Positions 7,397 through 14,695 of a stretch of DNA of 64,000 bases are shown here, one piece after another. This DNA is from an uncultured Bacteroidota bacterium (lineage in GTDB: Bacteria; Bacteroidota; Bacteroidia; B-17B0; Aurantibacillaceae), in NCBI GenBank assembly GCA_937873155.1, contig CALMVZ010000026.1:1-64000 (forward strand), written 5' to 3'. Both the position numbers and the translations under genes were made by a program. Below the pieces are notes generated by a model. The model saw only the letters and a program-made list of their open reading frames with translations, did no database searches and was not told the origin of the DNA. Position 1 is the stretch's first letter. Every line of letters begins with the position of its first letter.

Positions 7397-7423
7397 AAAG
7401 GTAGGGAAAACCCTACCTTTTTT
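7397..7423 (+). terminator. Rho-independent terminator
   Basis: AAAGGTAGGG, loop AAAA, CCCTACCTTT, then TTT. This is a perfect ten-pair stem 14 bases after the stop codon. It isolates the maintenance module from the cargo operon. Confidence 0.85.
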
Positions 7424-7606
7424 GTTTATCTTTTCAGCACTCAGCATTTTTTCTCAATATCCTTGTGCTCTTCATAGAGATCATTTTGTTTTTTTCGACC
7501 CAATTCGGCGAACACTCAGCATAAAGGTTGCTTATACGGTAGGTTTTCAAATTTATAAGCTGATTTTCCAAAGAAACCCGATTATTTGGTTAAATTAGCA
7601 TTACTA

Positions 7607-8704
7607 ATGACTAGGAAGAATAAGAGCATTAATGCGGGGGTTCATACAGGAACTGGTATTGATTTCCAGAAGTATTGTGCTATTTATGTTTTATTAGATA
7701 ACTATCATAGCATTAAAGCAAAGCAATATTTCATTATTCTTGAACATCATGACGATCTTGTATTTGGTTATTTAACCCCAACTGGAAAGTTGGAATTAAT
7801 TGAGGCTTATCAGGCGAAAAAATCATCAAGTGAATGGGGCATTTCTAAATTGTATGAAATACTTAAGAAGATTGTTTGCAATGGTAATTCGTTAAGAGTT
7901 GACACAATACAAAAGGAGGAAAACTATAGTCACAATTTGCATTTTATAACTAACAATACTATTTCTCTTAAAGTTGTTAAAACTTTAAAACCAAAAAGGG
8001 AAGAGATAACTTGCTATATTAATGAAGAAGATCACACTGTTGGGTATCCTTCATTAGATGACATAATTAAAACTGATATTGAGACTAAACTTAAATCACT
8101 TTTAGATTCTGGAGAATTAGCGTTTCTTAAAGAATTAGATCATGTTTCCTTAAGGTATGTTGATTTAGCAAAAACAAGTAAGTCCCAACATCAACAGTTA
8201 GTAGGAATGTTTGGTGATGTCTTTGGTAAATCTGTTCATGATCATAAAGCTGCAATTGATCTGCTTTTGAAAGCATTTAAAGATAGTGAAAGTACTTTTA
8301 ACCAAGGAGGAGCGGCACGATTAGATGATTCCACGAAAAGAGTGGAAAGTGCAAAGATTAATGAAATTCTTAATGTCATAACAAGTAAAACCAAGGCTTA
8401 TGATTTATGGCGAAAGAAAGATGAAGGCATTTCTGACAAACTTGGGTTGAGTCTTGCGGATCAAAGTAATTTTAAAATTCACTTTGAAAATAGTTTTGAT
8501 GAATTCAAAGACCTTACCCAAACTGAACATCAAAAAATACTTTCTTTTGTTAATGCCAACGTTAATGAATTGAACAATTTTATTAAAGATGAAGATTGTA
8601 TTAAGCATATATATGACAAGTTTAAATCTTCACACAATAGTCAGCTTTCCGAGCTTCAAATAAAAGCAGCAATATTCGCAGCGTATATAGAAATAAAAGG
8701 ATAA
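7607..8704 (+). CDS. Cap4/DUF4297-like nuclease effector
   Basis: 365 residues from ATG 7607; the TTG at 7586 is less likely. The N-terminus matches the DUF4297/Cap4 PD-(D/E)XK nuclease fold: GTGIDFQKYCAIYVLL (residues 15-30), then E46-H-H-D-D50 at the end of a strand and Q69-A-K71 (QAKK) in the next, the variant active site seen in this family. Such domains cut double-stranded DNA in CBASS Cap4 and in Lamassu LmuA. The C-terminal 200 residues are helical and not recognised; they may contact the ATPase. First gene of the cargo operon, 2 bases from the Rad50-like gene. Probable effector that degrades DNA on infection. Confidence 0.65.
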   Translation: MTRKNKSINAGVHTGTGIDFQKYCAIYVLLDNYHSIKAKQYFIILEHHDDLVFGYLTPTGKLELIEAYQAKKSSSEWGISKLYEILKKIVCNGNSLRVDTIQKEENYSHNLHFITNNTISLKVVKTLKPKREEITCYINEEDHTVGYPSLDDIIKTDIETKLKSLLDSGELAFLKELDHVSLRYVDLAKTSKSQHQQLVGMFGDVFGKSVHDHKAAIDLLLKAFKDSESTFNQGGAARLDDSTKRVESAKINEILNVITSKTKAYDLWRKKDEGISDKLGLSLADQSNFKIHFENSFDEFKDLTQTEHQKILSFVNANVNELNNFIKDEDCIKHIYDKFKSSHNSQLSELQIKAAIFAAYIEIKG

Positions 8705-8706
8705 AA

Positions 8707-10440
8707 ATGAAATCAACTTTATATTATAATCAGTTTTTCGCTTATTCAGAGAATGGAAACAAATATTTTTATTCAAAATTTGAAGATGGATTTAACGTAA
8801 TCCATGGTCGAAACACATCTGGTAAGAGCACGTTGATTCAAGCTATTTTGTTTACTATGGGCATAAATGATGAGAAGCAAAAGCTAAGTTCGTTATTGTC
8901 TGAAGAAGTTATTTTCCGATTAGACACCACTCTAAAAATTGGTAATGCATCAAAAAAAATAATTTTTATCAGGGAAGATGAAATAATGACCATCAAAGCG
9001 GGCGATGAGCCCATTAGAAAGTTTAATGGAATCGGCGCAAATAATTCTGTTGAACATACAAAGTTGAAGGAGTACTTACATGGTTTGTTTGGATTTACCT
9101 TAAATCTTGAAAGCAAATCAGGCTATGGCCCAGCTCCGATAGAAACCATGTTTTTGCCTTATTATGTTTCCCAATCTGTTGGTTGGGTATATTTACGTAA
9201 ATCCTTTAGCAGTTTAGATTTCTATAAACACTTTAAGGAGGATTTTCTGGATTACTATTTGGGAATAGACAATTTTGTAGATCGTAAGAAAAAACAAGAG
9301 TTGGAAAAAGCATTGAAAGAAAAGCAAGATCAAATTAGTTTTTTCACTAAGCTCGAAAAAACCAATGATGACTTCCAAGTTGCAAAAATCTCGGATGAGA
9401 ACTTTACTCAACAATCAGTAACTTATATAAACGCTCATAAAGACAAACAGGATAAAGTAATCAAAAACGAGAAAGACTATGTTCTAAAATGCAATGAACT
9501 GAGTTATTTTACTCATAGGCTTGCAGTGCTTTCTAAAGTATCTAAAAACACAAAAGATCAAAATCCAGATAACGGAAATTGCCCCACCTGTTCTCAAAAT
9601 CTTCCTTCTTCGATAATGGCAACTTATAAATTTCTTCAGGAAGAAAATGATACTGAAAAAGAGAAAAAATATTGTAAGGAACAGATAAAAAAGCTACAGT
9701 CTTCGATTAACGCTTTGCAGTCTTCAATATCCGAAGATAAAGAAGCCATAGGCCAAGAATATAAGGTACTACAAAAATACACACAACAAGAAGTAACTTT
9801 CGATACATGGTTGAAGAATAAAGCAAATGTTAAACTTGTAGAAAATGTTACTGAACAGCTAGGTGAACTTACACGTGGAATCGAAAAGGATAAAAAAGAT
9901 TTAGAGGCATTTAAAACAGACGAGGATATTAAAAAAGAGCAAGCAATAAAATCCAAACTTTTTAAGGATATTTTTCTTGAATATACAAACGAATTAGTTT
10001 TAGTTAACCCGCTTGAGGAAAGACGATTCACGGAACTTTATGAAATCTCAAGTTTTCCAAGTCAGGGGGTTGAACTTCTAAAAACAGTGATGGCCTACCA
10101 TATTGCATTCAATAAGGTAATAGCAGATACGTCAAATATTCATCGTTTTCCTTTTATGTTAGATGCTATTTTAAAAGAGGATATTGACAAAGTGGAGCGA
10201 GGGAAAATATTGAAGTTTGTTTATAAACATCGCCCAACCGATACTCAACTTATAGTTTCCATTGCAGAGTTCAAGGATGAAGATAAGATTATAGAGTCTT
10301 ACAATAAAGATTATTTTGACTCAAAAGCTCATTTGATATGCATAGGGGACGGCACACAGCAAAGAGCATTCTTGCGAGAGTATAAGGAAGAGCATGAAGA
10401 ACTTTTGAAAGAAACACTTGAATTAAAAAACGAAGTATAA
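8707..10440 (+). CDS. Rad50/SMC-like ABC ATPase with CPTC hook
   Basis: 577 residues. Walker A is GRNTSGKST (G34-T42). Long Lys/Glu-rich coiled coils run at about 190-265 and 305-430, with a Rad50-type hook motif C292-P-T-C295 (followed by SQNLPSS) at the apex. The C-terminal lobe has the strand FPFMLDAI with D486 as likely Walker B. It is short for Rad50 but normal for the ABC ATPase of Lamassu or ABC-three-component conflict systems, which sense DNA ends or replication structures and license a nuclease. Spacing of 2 bases on each side puts it in one operon with the nuclease and the HEPN protein. The exact system type cannot be fixed by reading. Confidence 0.75.
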   Translation: MKSTLYYNQFFAYSENGNKYFYSKFEDGFNVIHGRNTSGKSTLIQAILFTMGINDEKQKLSSLLSEEVIFRLDTTLKIGNASKKIIFIREDEIMTIKAGDEPIRKFNGIGANNSVEHTKLKEYLHGLFGFTLNLESKSGYGPAPIETMFLPYYVSQSVGWVYLRKSFSSLDFYKHFKEDFLDYYLGIDNFVDRKKKQELEKALKEKQDQISFFTKLEKTNDDFQVAKISDENFTQQSVTYINAHKDKQDKVIKNEKDYVLKCNELSYFTHRLAVLSKVSKNTKDQNPDNGNCPTCSQNLPSSIMATYKFLQEENDTEKEKKYCKEQIKKLQSSINALQSSISEDKEAIGQEYKVLQKYTQQEVTFDTWLKNKANVKLVENVTEQLGELTRGIEKDKKDLEAFKTDEDIKKEQAIKSKLFKDIFLEYTNELVLVNPLEERRFTELYEISSFPSQGVELLKTVMAYHIAFNKVIADTSNIHRFPFMLDAILKEDIDKVERGKILKFVYKHRPTDTQLIVSIAEFKDEDKIIESYNKDYFDSKAHLICIGDGTQQRAFLREYKEEHEELLKETLELKNEV

Positions 10441-10442
10441 AA

Positions 10443-11153
10443 ATGCTAAAGCTATTAAAGGATAGAATTCAGGCACTCAACTCGGTTGGGCAGGATGCTT
10501 TTGAAGGATCGGATTTCACATTTGGTTTTGAGACTTGGAGAGGCGGAACAATCACTTTACTTAAAGAGATAGTTCCCAATCACAAAGATCTTATCGCTCA
10601 AATTGAAAATATTAAGCTTTATCGAGTAGACATGGATCGCATAGATGCTTTAGCCTATAATCTTGAAGCCTGTAAAAAACAAGCAAAGGAGATTCTGCAA
10701 ACCTATGTTGATGTAAAGGAGCAAATCGAACAAAGTAAACTCGATACCCCATTTTGGGGTTTGTTACATCCGAAAGTTCAAGAACTTGCAAGACCACGAT
10801 TTGAAAGTGGGTTTTACGCTGATTCAATTGTTCAATGTCTCCGCGAAGCTAATAGTATAATAAAGAAGTACGTCAAAACAAAAACAGGGGAAGAATTAGA
10901 CGGAGCCTCCCTAATGACAAAAGCTTTTTCCGTAAATAATCCAATTATACCGCTTGCTGATTTGTCAAATGAAAATGGTCGTAATATTCAACTTGGTTAC
11001 ATGAAGTTGTTTGAAGGGGCAATGATTGGTATAAGAAATCCGAAATCACACGAGAATATGACCCCGAATGAAAGAACAACGATCCATCTTTTGTTTAACG
11101 CCAGTTTTATTTTTGTAAAGCTAGAGGAAACTGGAGTTATAAAAAGTAAGTGA
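10443..11153 (+). CDS. TIGR02391/Hypoth_Ymh HEPN-type protein
   Basis: 236 residues. The C-terminal half matches the TIGR02391 (Hypoth_Ymh) pattern: LHPKVQELARPRFESGFYADSI, then DGASLMTKAF and GAMIGIRNPKSHE. It includes R198-N-x3-H203, the HEPN RNase motif. The N-terminal half (about 1-100) is helical and unrecognised, ending in a helix that could pair with the ATPase. HEPN proteins in defence loci cleave RNA or act as toxin partners. Here it is the third gene, 2 bases after the Rad50-like gene and 4 bases before the GHKL gene. It may be a second effector or the middle component of an ABC-three-component system. Confidence 0.7.
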   Translation: MLKLLKDRIQALNSVGQDAFEGSDFTFGFETWRGGTITLLKEIVPNHKDLIAQIENIKLYRVDMDRIDALAYNLEACKKQAKEILQTYVDVKEQIEQSKLDTPFWGLLHPKVQELARPRFESGFYADSIVQCLREANSIIKKYVKTKTGEELDGASLMTKAFSVNNPIIPLADLSNENGRNIQLGYMKLFEGAMIGIRNPKSHENMTPNERTTIHLLFNASFIFVKLEETGVIKSK

Positions 11154-11157
11154 GTAA

Positions 11158-12189
11158 ATGAAAAAGCTTACAAACGATAGTAAGAGGCATTTAGAAGCCT
11201 CCGCAAAAAAACAACTTCAGAACAGGGTTAAGAGGAAAAACAAAACCTACCATACTAAACCTGCCTCTAAACCAAGGTCTACTGGAATTCCTGTTGCAAC
11301 AAGGCAGCAAATTTTTTTCGAAGAGCTCAGGGCCCCCGTAAAATTCAATTTACAATATGAAAATTGCGATGAAGTTGTAAGCTATCTTGCAAGAATCAAA
11401 CAGATGGGTAATAACGGTAGGAATCTTAATATTAGAATGGACGACATTGACGAAATCGGCGAGGGGGCTATTGCAATGCTGTTGTCCGTAATGGACGAGC
11501 TTTCTAAACAGAATGTTCTTATAAAAGGAGCAAAGCCCAAGGATCCAGACGTAAAAGATGTTTTGGAGAGATCAGGTTTTTTTAAATATATGAGTGGATC
11601 AGTTGATGAGAAAAACAAAAATTCGAAGAACACGATTTTGAGAACTGGTGGCGTCAATGACTCTGTCATTAATTTACCTGAGGAAATTAGAAAAGCCAAC
11701 GACACCGTTTGGGGGTCGACAGGCCGCAATCCACCCATGCGCGGAAGCGTTTATGAGATGATGAGAAATAGTTGTGATCACGCATTTAAAGATGTCGATA
11801 ATATTATTTGGCATTTGGCCATTAGTCATGACGATTCAAATAACTTAGTAAAATTCTCTTTTGTGGATAACGGTAAAGGTATTATTCGTTCTTTTAGAAA
11901 TGGAATTCTCAAGGCAGTAAAACATCTTTTTACGGACAACGTGGATATTTTGAATACCGCTTTTCGAAACGGTATAGAATCAAGAACAGGTTTAAGTTGG
12001 AGGGGGAAAGGGTTACCCACTATTTTTGAAAACTACCAAGATGGGTATTTTAAGAATTTAGTTGTAATTTCGAATGATGTTTTTATCGACTTCGATAGAA
12101 GTCTAAGCAAGAAGTTAAGTGTTCCTTTCTCAGGAACTTATTATTTTTGGGTATTGAATAAGGATTGCGTAAAGGCATGTTATACATAA
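11158..12189 (+). CDS. STAS-like plus GHKL ATPase fusion protein
   Basis: 343 residues. The basic N-terminal tail (1-45) is followed at about 55-150 by a STAS-like fold (LNIRMDDIDEIGEGAIAML, then a helix and KDVLERSGFF). A GHKL ATPase then spans about 180-330: N box E200-MMR-N204 with DHA, G1 box VDNGKGI (D237, G239, G241), G2 box WRGKGLP (G283, G285). There is no His-phosphoacceptor domain, so it resembles anti-sigma/partner-switch kinases (SpoIIAB, RsbW) more than sensor kinases. It couples to the HEPN gene by a 4-base gap. The following DUF4325 protein is a STAS-like fold and could be its substrate. Substrate and signal are unknown. Confidence 0.72.
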   Translation: MKKLTNDSKRHLEASAKKQLQNRVKRKNKTYHTKPASKPRSTGIPVATRQQIFFEELRAPVKFNLQYENCDEVVSYLARIKQMGNNGRNLNIRMDDIDEIGEGAIAMLLSVMDELSKQNVLIKGAKPKDPDVKDVLERSGFFKYMSGSVDEKNKNSKNTILRTGGVNDSVINLPEEIRKANDTVWGSTGRNPPMRGSVYEMMRNSCDHAFKDVDNIIWHLAISHDDSNNLVKFSFVDNGKGIIRSFRNGILKAVKHLFTDNVDILNTAFRNGIESRTGLSWRGKGLPTIFENYQDGYFKNLVVISNDVFIDFDRSLSKKLSVPFSGTYYFWVLNKDCVKACYT

Positions 12190-12190
12190 A

Positions 12191-12238
12191 AAGGCATAAA
12201 CTATGTAACTAATATGCCTTAATGACAGACTATCTTTG
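12191..12238 (+). promoter_or_regulatory. Hairpin and internal -7 promoter box
   Basis: AAGGCATA/TATGCCTT (12191-12198 and 12213-12220) forms a perfect eight-pair hairpin without a T-run. It is followed by TATCTTTG (12231-12238), a match to the Bacteroidota -7 box TAnnTTTG, 37 bases before the DUF4325 start. No clear -33 TTTG is seen at the right distance. The hairpin may slow read-through or set transcript ratios while the box gives the last two genes their own promoter. Confidence 0.45.
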
Positions 12239-12275
12239 AGGGGCATGACTATTGATATAATAAATTAAACAGAAA

Positions 12276-12596
12276 ATGAAGGAAATTAATATAGCTGTAG
12301 AATTTACAACTGAGCCTGGAGCTCGTAATTATAGTGACGGGCCTTTTTCGGGTGAGGAATTTTTTGATAAACTTTTGAAGCCAAGATATGAGGAAGCGAA
12401 GAAGGAAGCCGTAAAGCTTAAGGTAATTCTCGATGGCACAGAAGGTTTTGCAAGTTCTTTTTTGAATGAGGCTTTCATAAGATTGGGTAATGAATTTGGC
12501 GCGGAAGAAGTTTGGGGGAATCTTATTCTGGTTTCTGAGGAAATGCCTAAATATATCCAAAAAGTGAAAGAATCTGTGTATGAAAAAAGGGTATAG
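12276..12596 (+). CDS. DUF4325 STAS-like protein
   Basis: 106 residues matching DUF4325 (PF14213, STAS-like): PGARNYSDGPFSGEEFFDKLL (residues about 14-34), then KLKVILDGTEGFASSFLNEAF and a C-terminal helix. STAS-like proteins in partner-switch systems are phosphorylated on Ser/Thr by GHKL kinases; the SS of FASSFL is a candidate site, by analogy only. It lies directly after a STAS+GHKL gene and overlaps the membrane-protein gene by 17 bases. GHKL-DUF4325 neighbours are common in bacterial accessory islands, but I know of no assigned role. Confidence 0.8.
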   Translation: MKEINIAVEFTTEPGARNYSDGPFSGEEFFDKLLKPRYEEAKKEAVKLKVILDGTEGFASSFLNEAFIRLGNEFGAEEVWGNLILVSEEMPKYIQKVKESVYEKRV

Positions 12597-13134
12597 TTGG
12601 TTACTCTACATAATTTGTTTTATCCTTGGAGCTTTAGTTTCCTACTTATTAACTCAATGGAAATTTCTTGAAATAGATCCAAAGATCAATGTCTCTACAA
12701 CTCTTATTGCCTTAATGACCGCTGTGATTGGCCTTTTCATTGCAACAACTTTAAAGAGGAATCAGAATAAATCATCAAACCTCCATAATTATTTGTTTCC
12801 AAAACTTAATGCCACTTGGGAAAAATTCATCGCGTTTTCTCATACTCTTGATTTGAATGATAAAATTAAAGTCAGTGATTTAGCAAAACACATTAAAGAG
12901 TTGAACCAAGGAACCATGTCACTTAAGCAAATGTTTTCATCCTTTGGATTAAACAATAGTAGCATTGATTCACTCGAAAAGGATTTTGAAAAGCTGGAGT
13001 CCCTAATGTCAACCTGTACAATTACAAAAAATGTGATTAAATACAGCTTGAAAAAAACTGAGCTGGGTAAGGTTGTTGAATCCACTAACAGTCACTTTGT
13101 AACAGCGTTAAAAGAGATCAATAAACTATCCTAA
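12580..13134 (+). CDS. Two-helix membrane protein of the GHKL/DUF4325 module
   Basis: 184 residues. TM1 is about 6-27 (LLYIICFILGALVSYLL) and TM2 about 39-58 (LIALMTAVIGLFIATTL). A charged, helical cytoplasmic region follows (60-184) with little resemblance to known enzymes. It overlaps the DUF4325 gene by 17 bases, so it is translationally coupled. In defence systems small two-helix proteins often act as membrane-perturbing effectors. Here the partner-switch pair upstream could control it. The effector role is inference; it could instead be the sensor. Confidence 0.65.
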   Translation: MKKGYSWLLYIICFILGALVSYLLTQWKFLEIDPKINVSTTLIALMTAVIGLFIATTLKRNQNKSSNLHNYLFPKLNATWEKFIAFSHTLDLNDKIKVSDLAKHIKELNQGTMSLKQMFSSFGLNNSSIDSLEKDFEKLESLMSTCTITKNVIKYSLKKTELGKVVESTNSHFVTALKEINKLS

Positions 13135-13135
13135 A

Positions 13136-13357
13136 TTAGAACAAATCTTTTACTGAAACTCCAAGCGCATTAGCGATTTTATGTAAAGTTAGACTAGTTA
13201 CATTGGCCCCCTTCGTCAAACGTACAACATTAGCTTTTTCCATCTCAGCTCTAAATGCGAGTTCGCCGAAAGATAATTTTTTCTCCTTTCTAATCTTGTC
13301 AACCTTTTGACCAAGCGCCTTTAGAAATCTGTCTTTTTCGGATTTAGTCATACTCAA
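13136..13357 (-). CDS. Xre-family transcriptional regulator
   Basis: 73-residue Cro/CI-type helix-turn-helix protein: KVDKIRKEKKLSFGELAFRA and then NVVRLTKGANVTSLTLHKIA, ending GVSVKDLF. It is the size of a minimal Xre DNA-binding domain. It is convergent with the defence-like operon, its stop lying 1 base from the end of the membrane-protein gene. Its promoter region contains an 11-bp inverted repeat and a second 7-bp one, probable operators for autoregulation. It could repress the downstream secreted-protein gene or, acting in trans, the cargo operon. Confidence 0.85.
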   Translation of the reverse strand: MSMTKSEKDRFLKALGQKVDKIRKEKKLSFGELAFRAEMEKANVVRLTKGANVTSLTLHKIANALGVSVKDLF

Positions 13358-13420
13358 AATACCCTCTTTTCTATTGGAAAATCGGTAGCTTATATGACAC
13401 CGATTAGAAATTTTGAGTAT
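13350..13420. promoter_or_regulatory. Inverted repeats at the Xre promoter (putative operators)
   Basis: ATACTCAAAAT (13350-13360) and ATTTTGAGTAT (13410-13420) are perfect inverted copies. Nested inside are AATCGGT (13380-13386) and ACCGATT (13399-13405). The left copy overlaps the Xre start codon. Symmetric sites upstream of an Xre gene are typical operators. Confidence 0.55.
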
Positions 13421-13450
13421 ATTTGATTGTTAAGGTTCTGAGTATTCTAA

Positions 13451-13492
13451 TATGACAAGGAGTCGTATGACGTCATACGACTCCTTGTCATA
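13451..13492. repeat. 42-bp perfect palindrome
   Basis: The 21 bases 13451-13471 (TATGACAAGG... ending TATGAC) are followed with no spacer by their exact reverse complement. The arms contain the CGACTCC motif found in pairs at both ends of the element. As a cruciform or dimer-of-dimers site it could serve the Xre protein, the integrase or an origin/transfer function. It lies 94 bp beyond the Xre start codon and 138 bp before the secreted-protein gene. Confidence 0.8.
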
Positions 13493-13629
13493 GCGAATTT
13501 AAAATTGATTTGATTTGTAAATCATCTGGATGCGAAATCAGAGCCTGGACTGATTTGTGAGGGAGTCAGAATATAACTTGTGATAGTACAAGAAAACTAG
13601 TGTACAGTCTAATATCAAATATAACCAAC

Positions 13630-14445
13630 ATGAAAACAACAAAAACACAAACAATCTTTTCCATGCTCTTGTTATGCGTTTGTTCTTATTCGCAAACAAG
13701 CACCGAAGAAAAAGAAAGCGAAGCACTGAGATCTAAACTCAAGGTGAAGTCGATAACCTTAATGCAAAGCGAATATGGTTATGTAAAAGGTGAGTGGGTA
13801 GCAAAATCAGCAAATAAAGTCGCAAAAACAATTTACAACAAGAAAGGAGGTGATATAGAGGAAATTTCCTATACACAGAGAGGTACGATAGAGAATTGGG
13901 CAGTTTACGAATATGACAGCAAGGGAAACTACTCAAAGATGACTTTCAAAAAATCAGACGGTACTACCGCATTTGTTGCAAAACACAGAAACGTTTATGA
14001 CAGCATTGGAAGATTAAAGGAGATTTTCATCTACCAAAAGGACACAGTTCCTGCGAACAAGATCGATTACTCATATGATTCTAAGGGCAACATGTATAAG
14101 TTCAGAAAATATAAGCCCGTATACTCATTTAAAGGCGCGTCTGACGAGAATGGAACTTACGAAGGTAAATTCTCCTTGATCGAGTCACAGGGCTATAAAT
14201 TCGACGATAAGGGCCGAACGATTCAAACAACATTCTATGCCGACGACTTTTTGAATGTTGACGATGGTTACACAGGGAAAATTGACTTTAAGTATGATGC
14301 GAAAGGGAAACTGGCTGAAAAAATTGGCGACTACCGATATGTGTACAAGTATGGTGCAAATGGCTTGGAGACTGAATACACAGCTTACGATAACAAGGAT
14401 CGGCCAGTAGTCACAGTAAAGTATGTTTATGAATTTAATCAGTAA
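13630..14445 (+). CDS. Secreted YD-repeat-like protein (last cargo gene)
   Basis: 271 residues from ATG 13630; the upstream GTG at 13600 is not preferred because the ATG gives a clean signal peptide (MLLLCVCSYSQ). The mature part repeats short motifs of the YDSKGN / YDSIGRLKE / FDDKGRTIQ / YDAKGKLAE type, the loose YD-repeat beta hairpins of RHS-like proteins, here in a small solenoid. No toxin domain follows. It is the outermost gene before attR and seems unrelated to the defence-like genes. It might be a surface or entry-exclusion protein; this is only a guess from its location. Confidence 0.75.
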   Translation: MKTTKTQTIFSMLLLCVCSYSQTSTEEKESEALRSKLKVKSITLMQSEYGYVKGEWVAKSANKVAKTIYNKKGGDIEEISYTQRGTIENWAVYEYDSKGNYSKMTFKKSDGTTAFVAKHRNVYDSIGRLKEIFIYQKDTVPANKIDYSYDSKGNMYKFRKYKPVYSFKGASDENGTYEGKFSLIESQGYKFDDKGRTIQTTFYADDFLNVDDGYTGKIDFKYDAKGKLAEKIGDYRYVYKYGANGLETEYTAYDNKDRPVVTVKYVYEFNQ

Positions 14446-14620
14446 AAAGCCAACTGTACGTAAAACAAAGCCCTTAGGCAAACTATTCGTTTGTGTGGAA
14501 GTTGCACTCAAAAAAATAAGAAAAGTGCTAAATACAAGTGCAGAAATCAAAAAGAGCCAATGTTTTTTGGGTAGAGATTGTTTAGTGCAAACTGGATTAT
14601 ATAGTCCGCATTGTACTAAC

Positions 14621-14639
14621 CGACTCCTAAGCCGACTCC
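14621..14639. other. Right-end paired CGACTCC repeats (putative recombinase arm sites)
   Basis: CGACTCC occurs at 14621-14627 and 14633-14639, a 12-bp period, mirroring the pair inside the left end. The stretch 14446-14620 holds no gene I can support. Confidence 0.45.
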
Positions 14640-14645
14640 TTGAAA

Positions 14646-14679
14646 CTAAAAACCCTCGGAGATTGTTGTCTTCCGAGGG
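14646..14679 (-). terminator. Terminator supplied by the element to tRNA-Lys
   Basis: CCCTCGGA (14653-14660) and TCCGAGGG (14672-14679) form a perfect eight-pair stem. On the minus strand it is followed by TTTTTAGTTT. It lies about 18 bases past the tRNA-Lys 3' end, replacing the ancestral terminator now stranded at 1371-1402. Confidence 0.8.
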
Positions 14680-14695
14680 CTTTGGCGCTCTTGTT

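Noticed and set aside
7586-7606. TTG start for the Cap4-like nuclease
   Set aside because: The ATG at 7607 gives the family-like N-terminus.
13600-13629. GTG start for the secreted YD-repeat-like protein
   Set aside because: The ATG at 13630 gives a well-formed signal peptide; the GTG would place ten extra residues before it.
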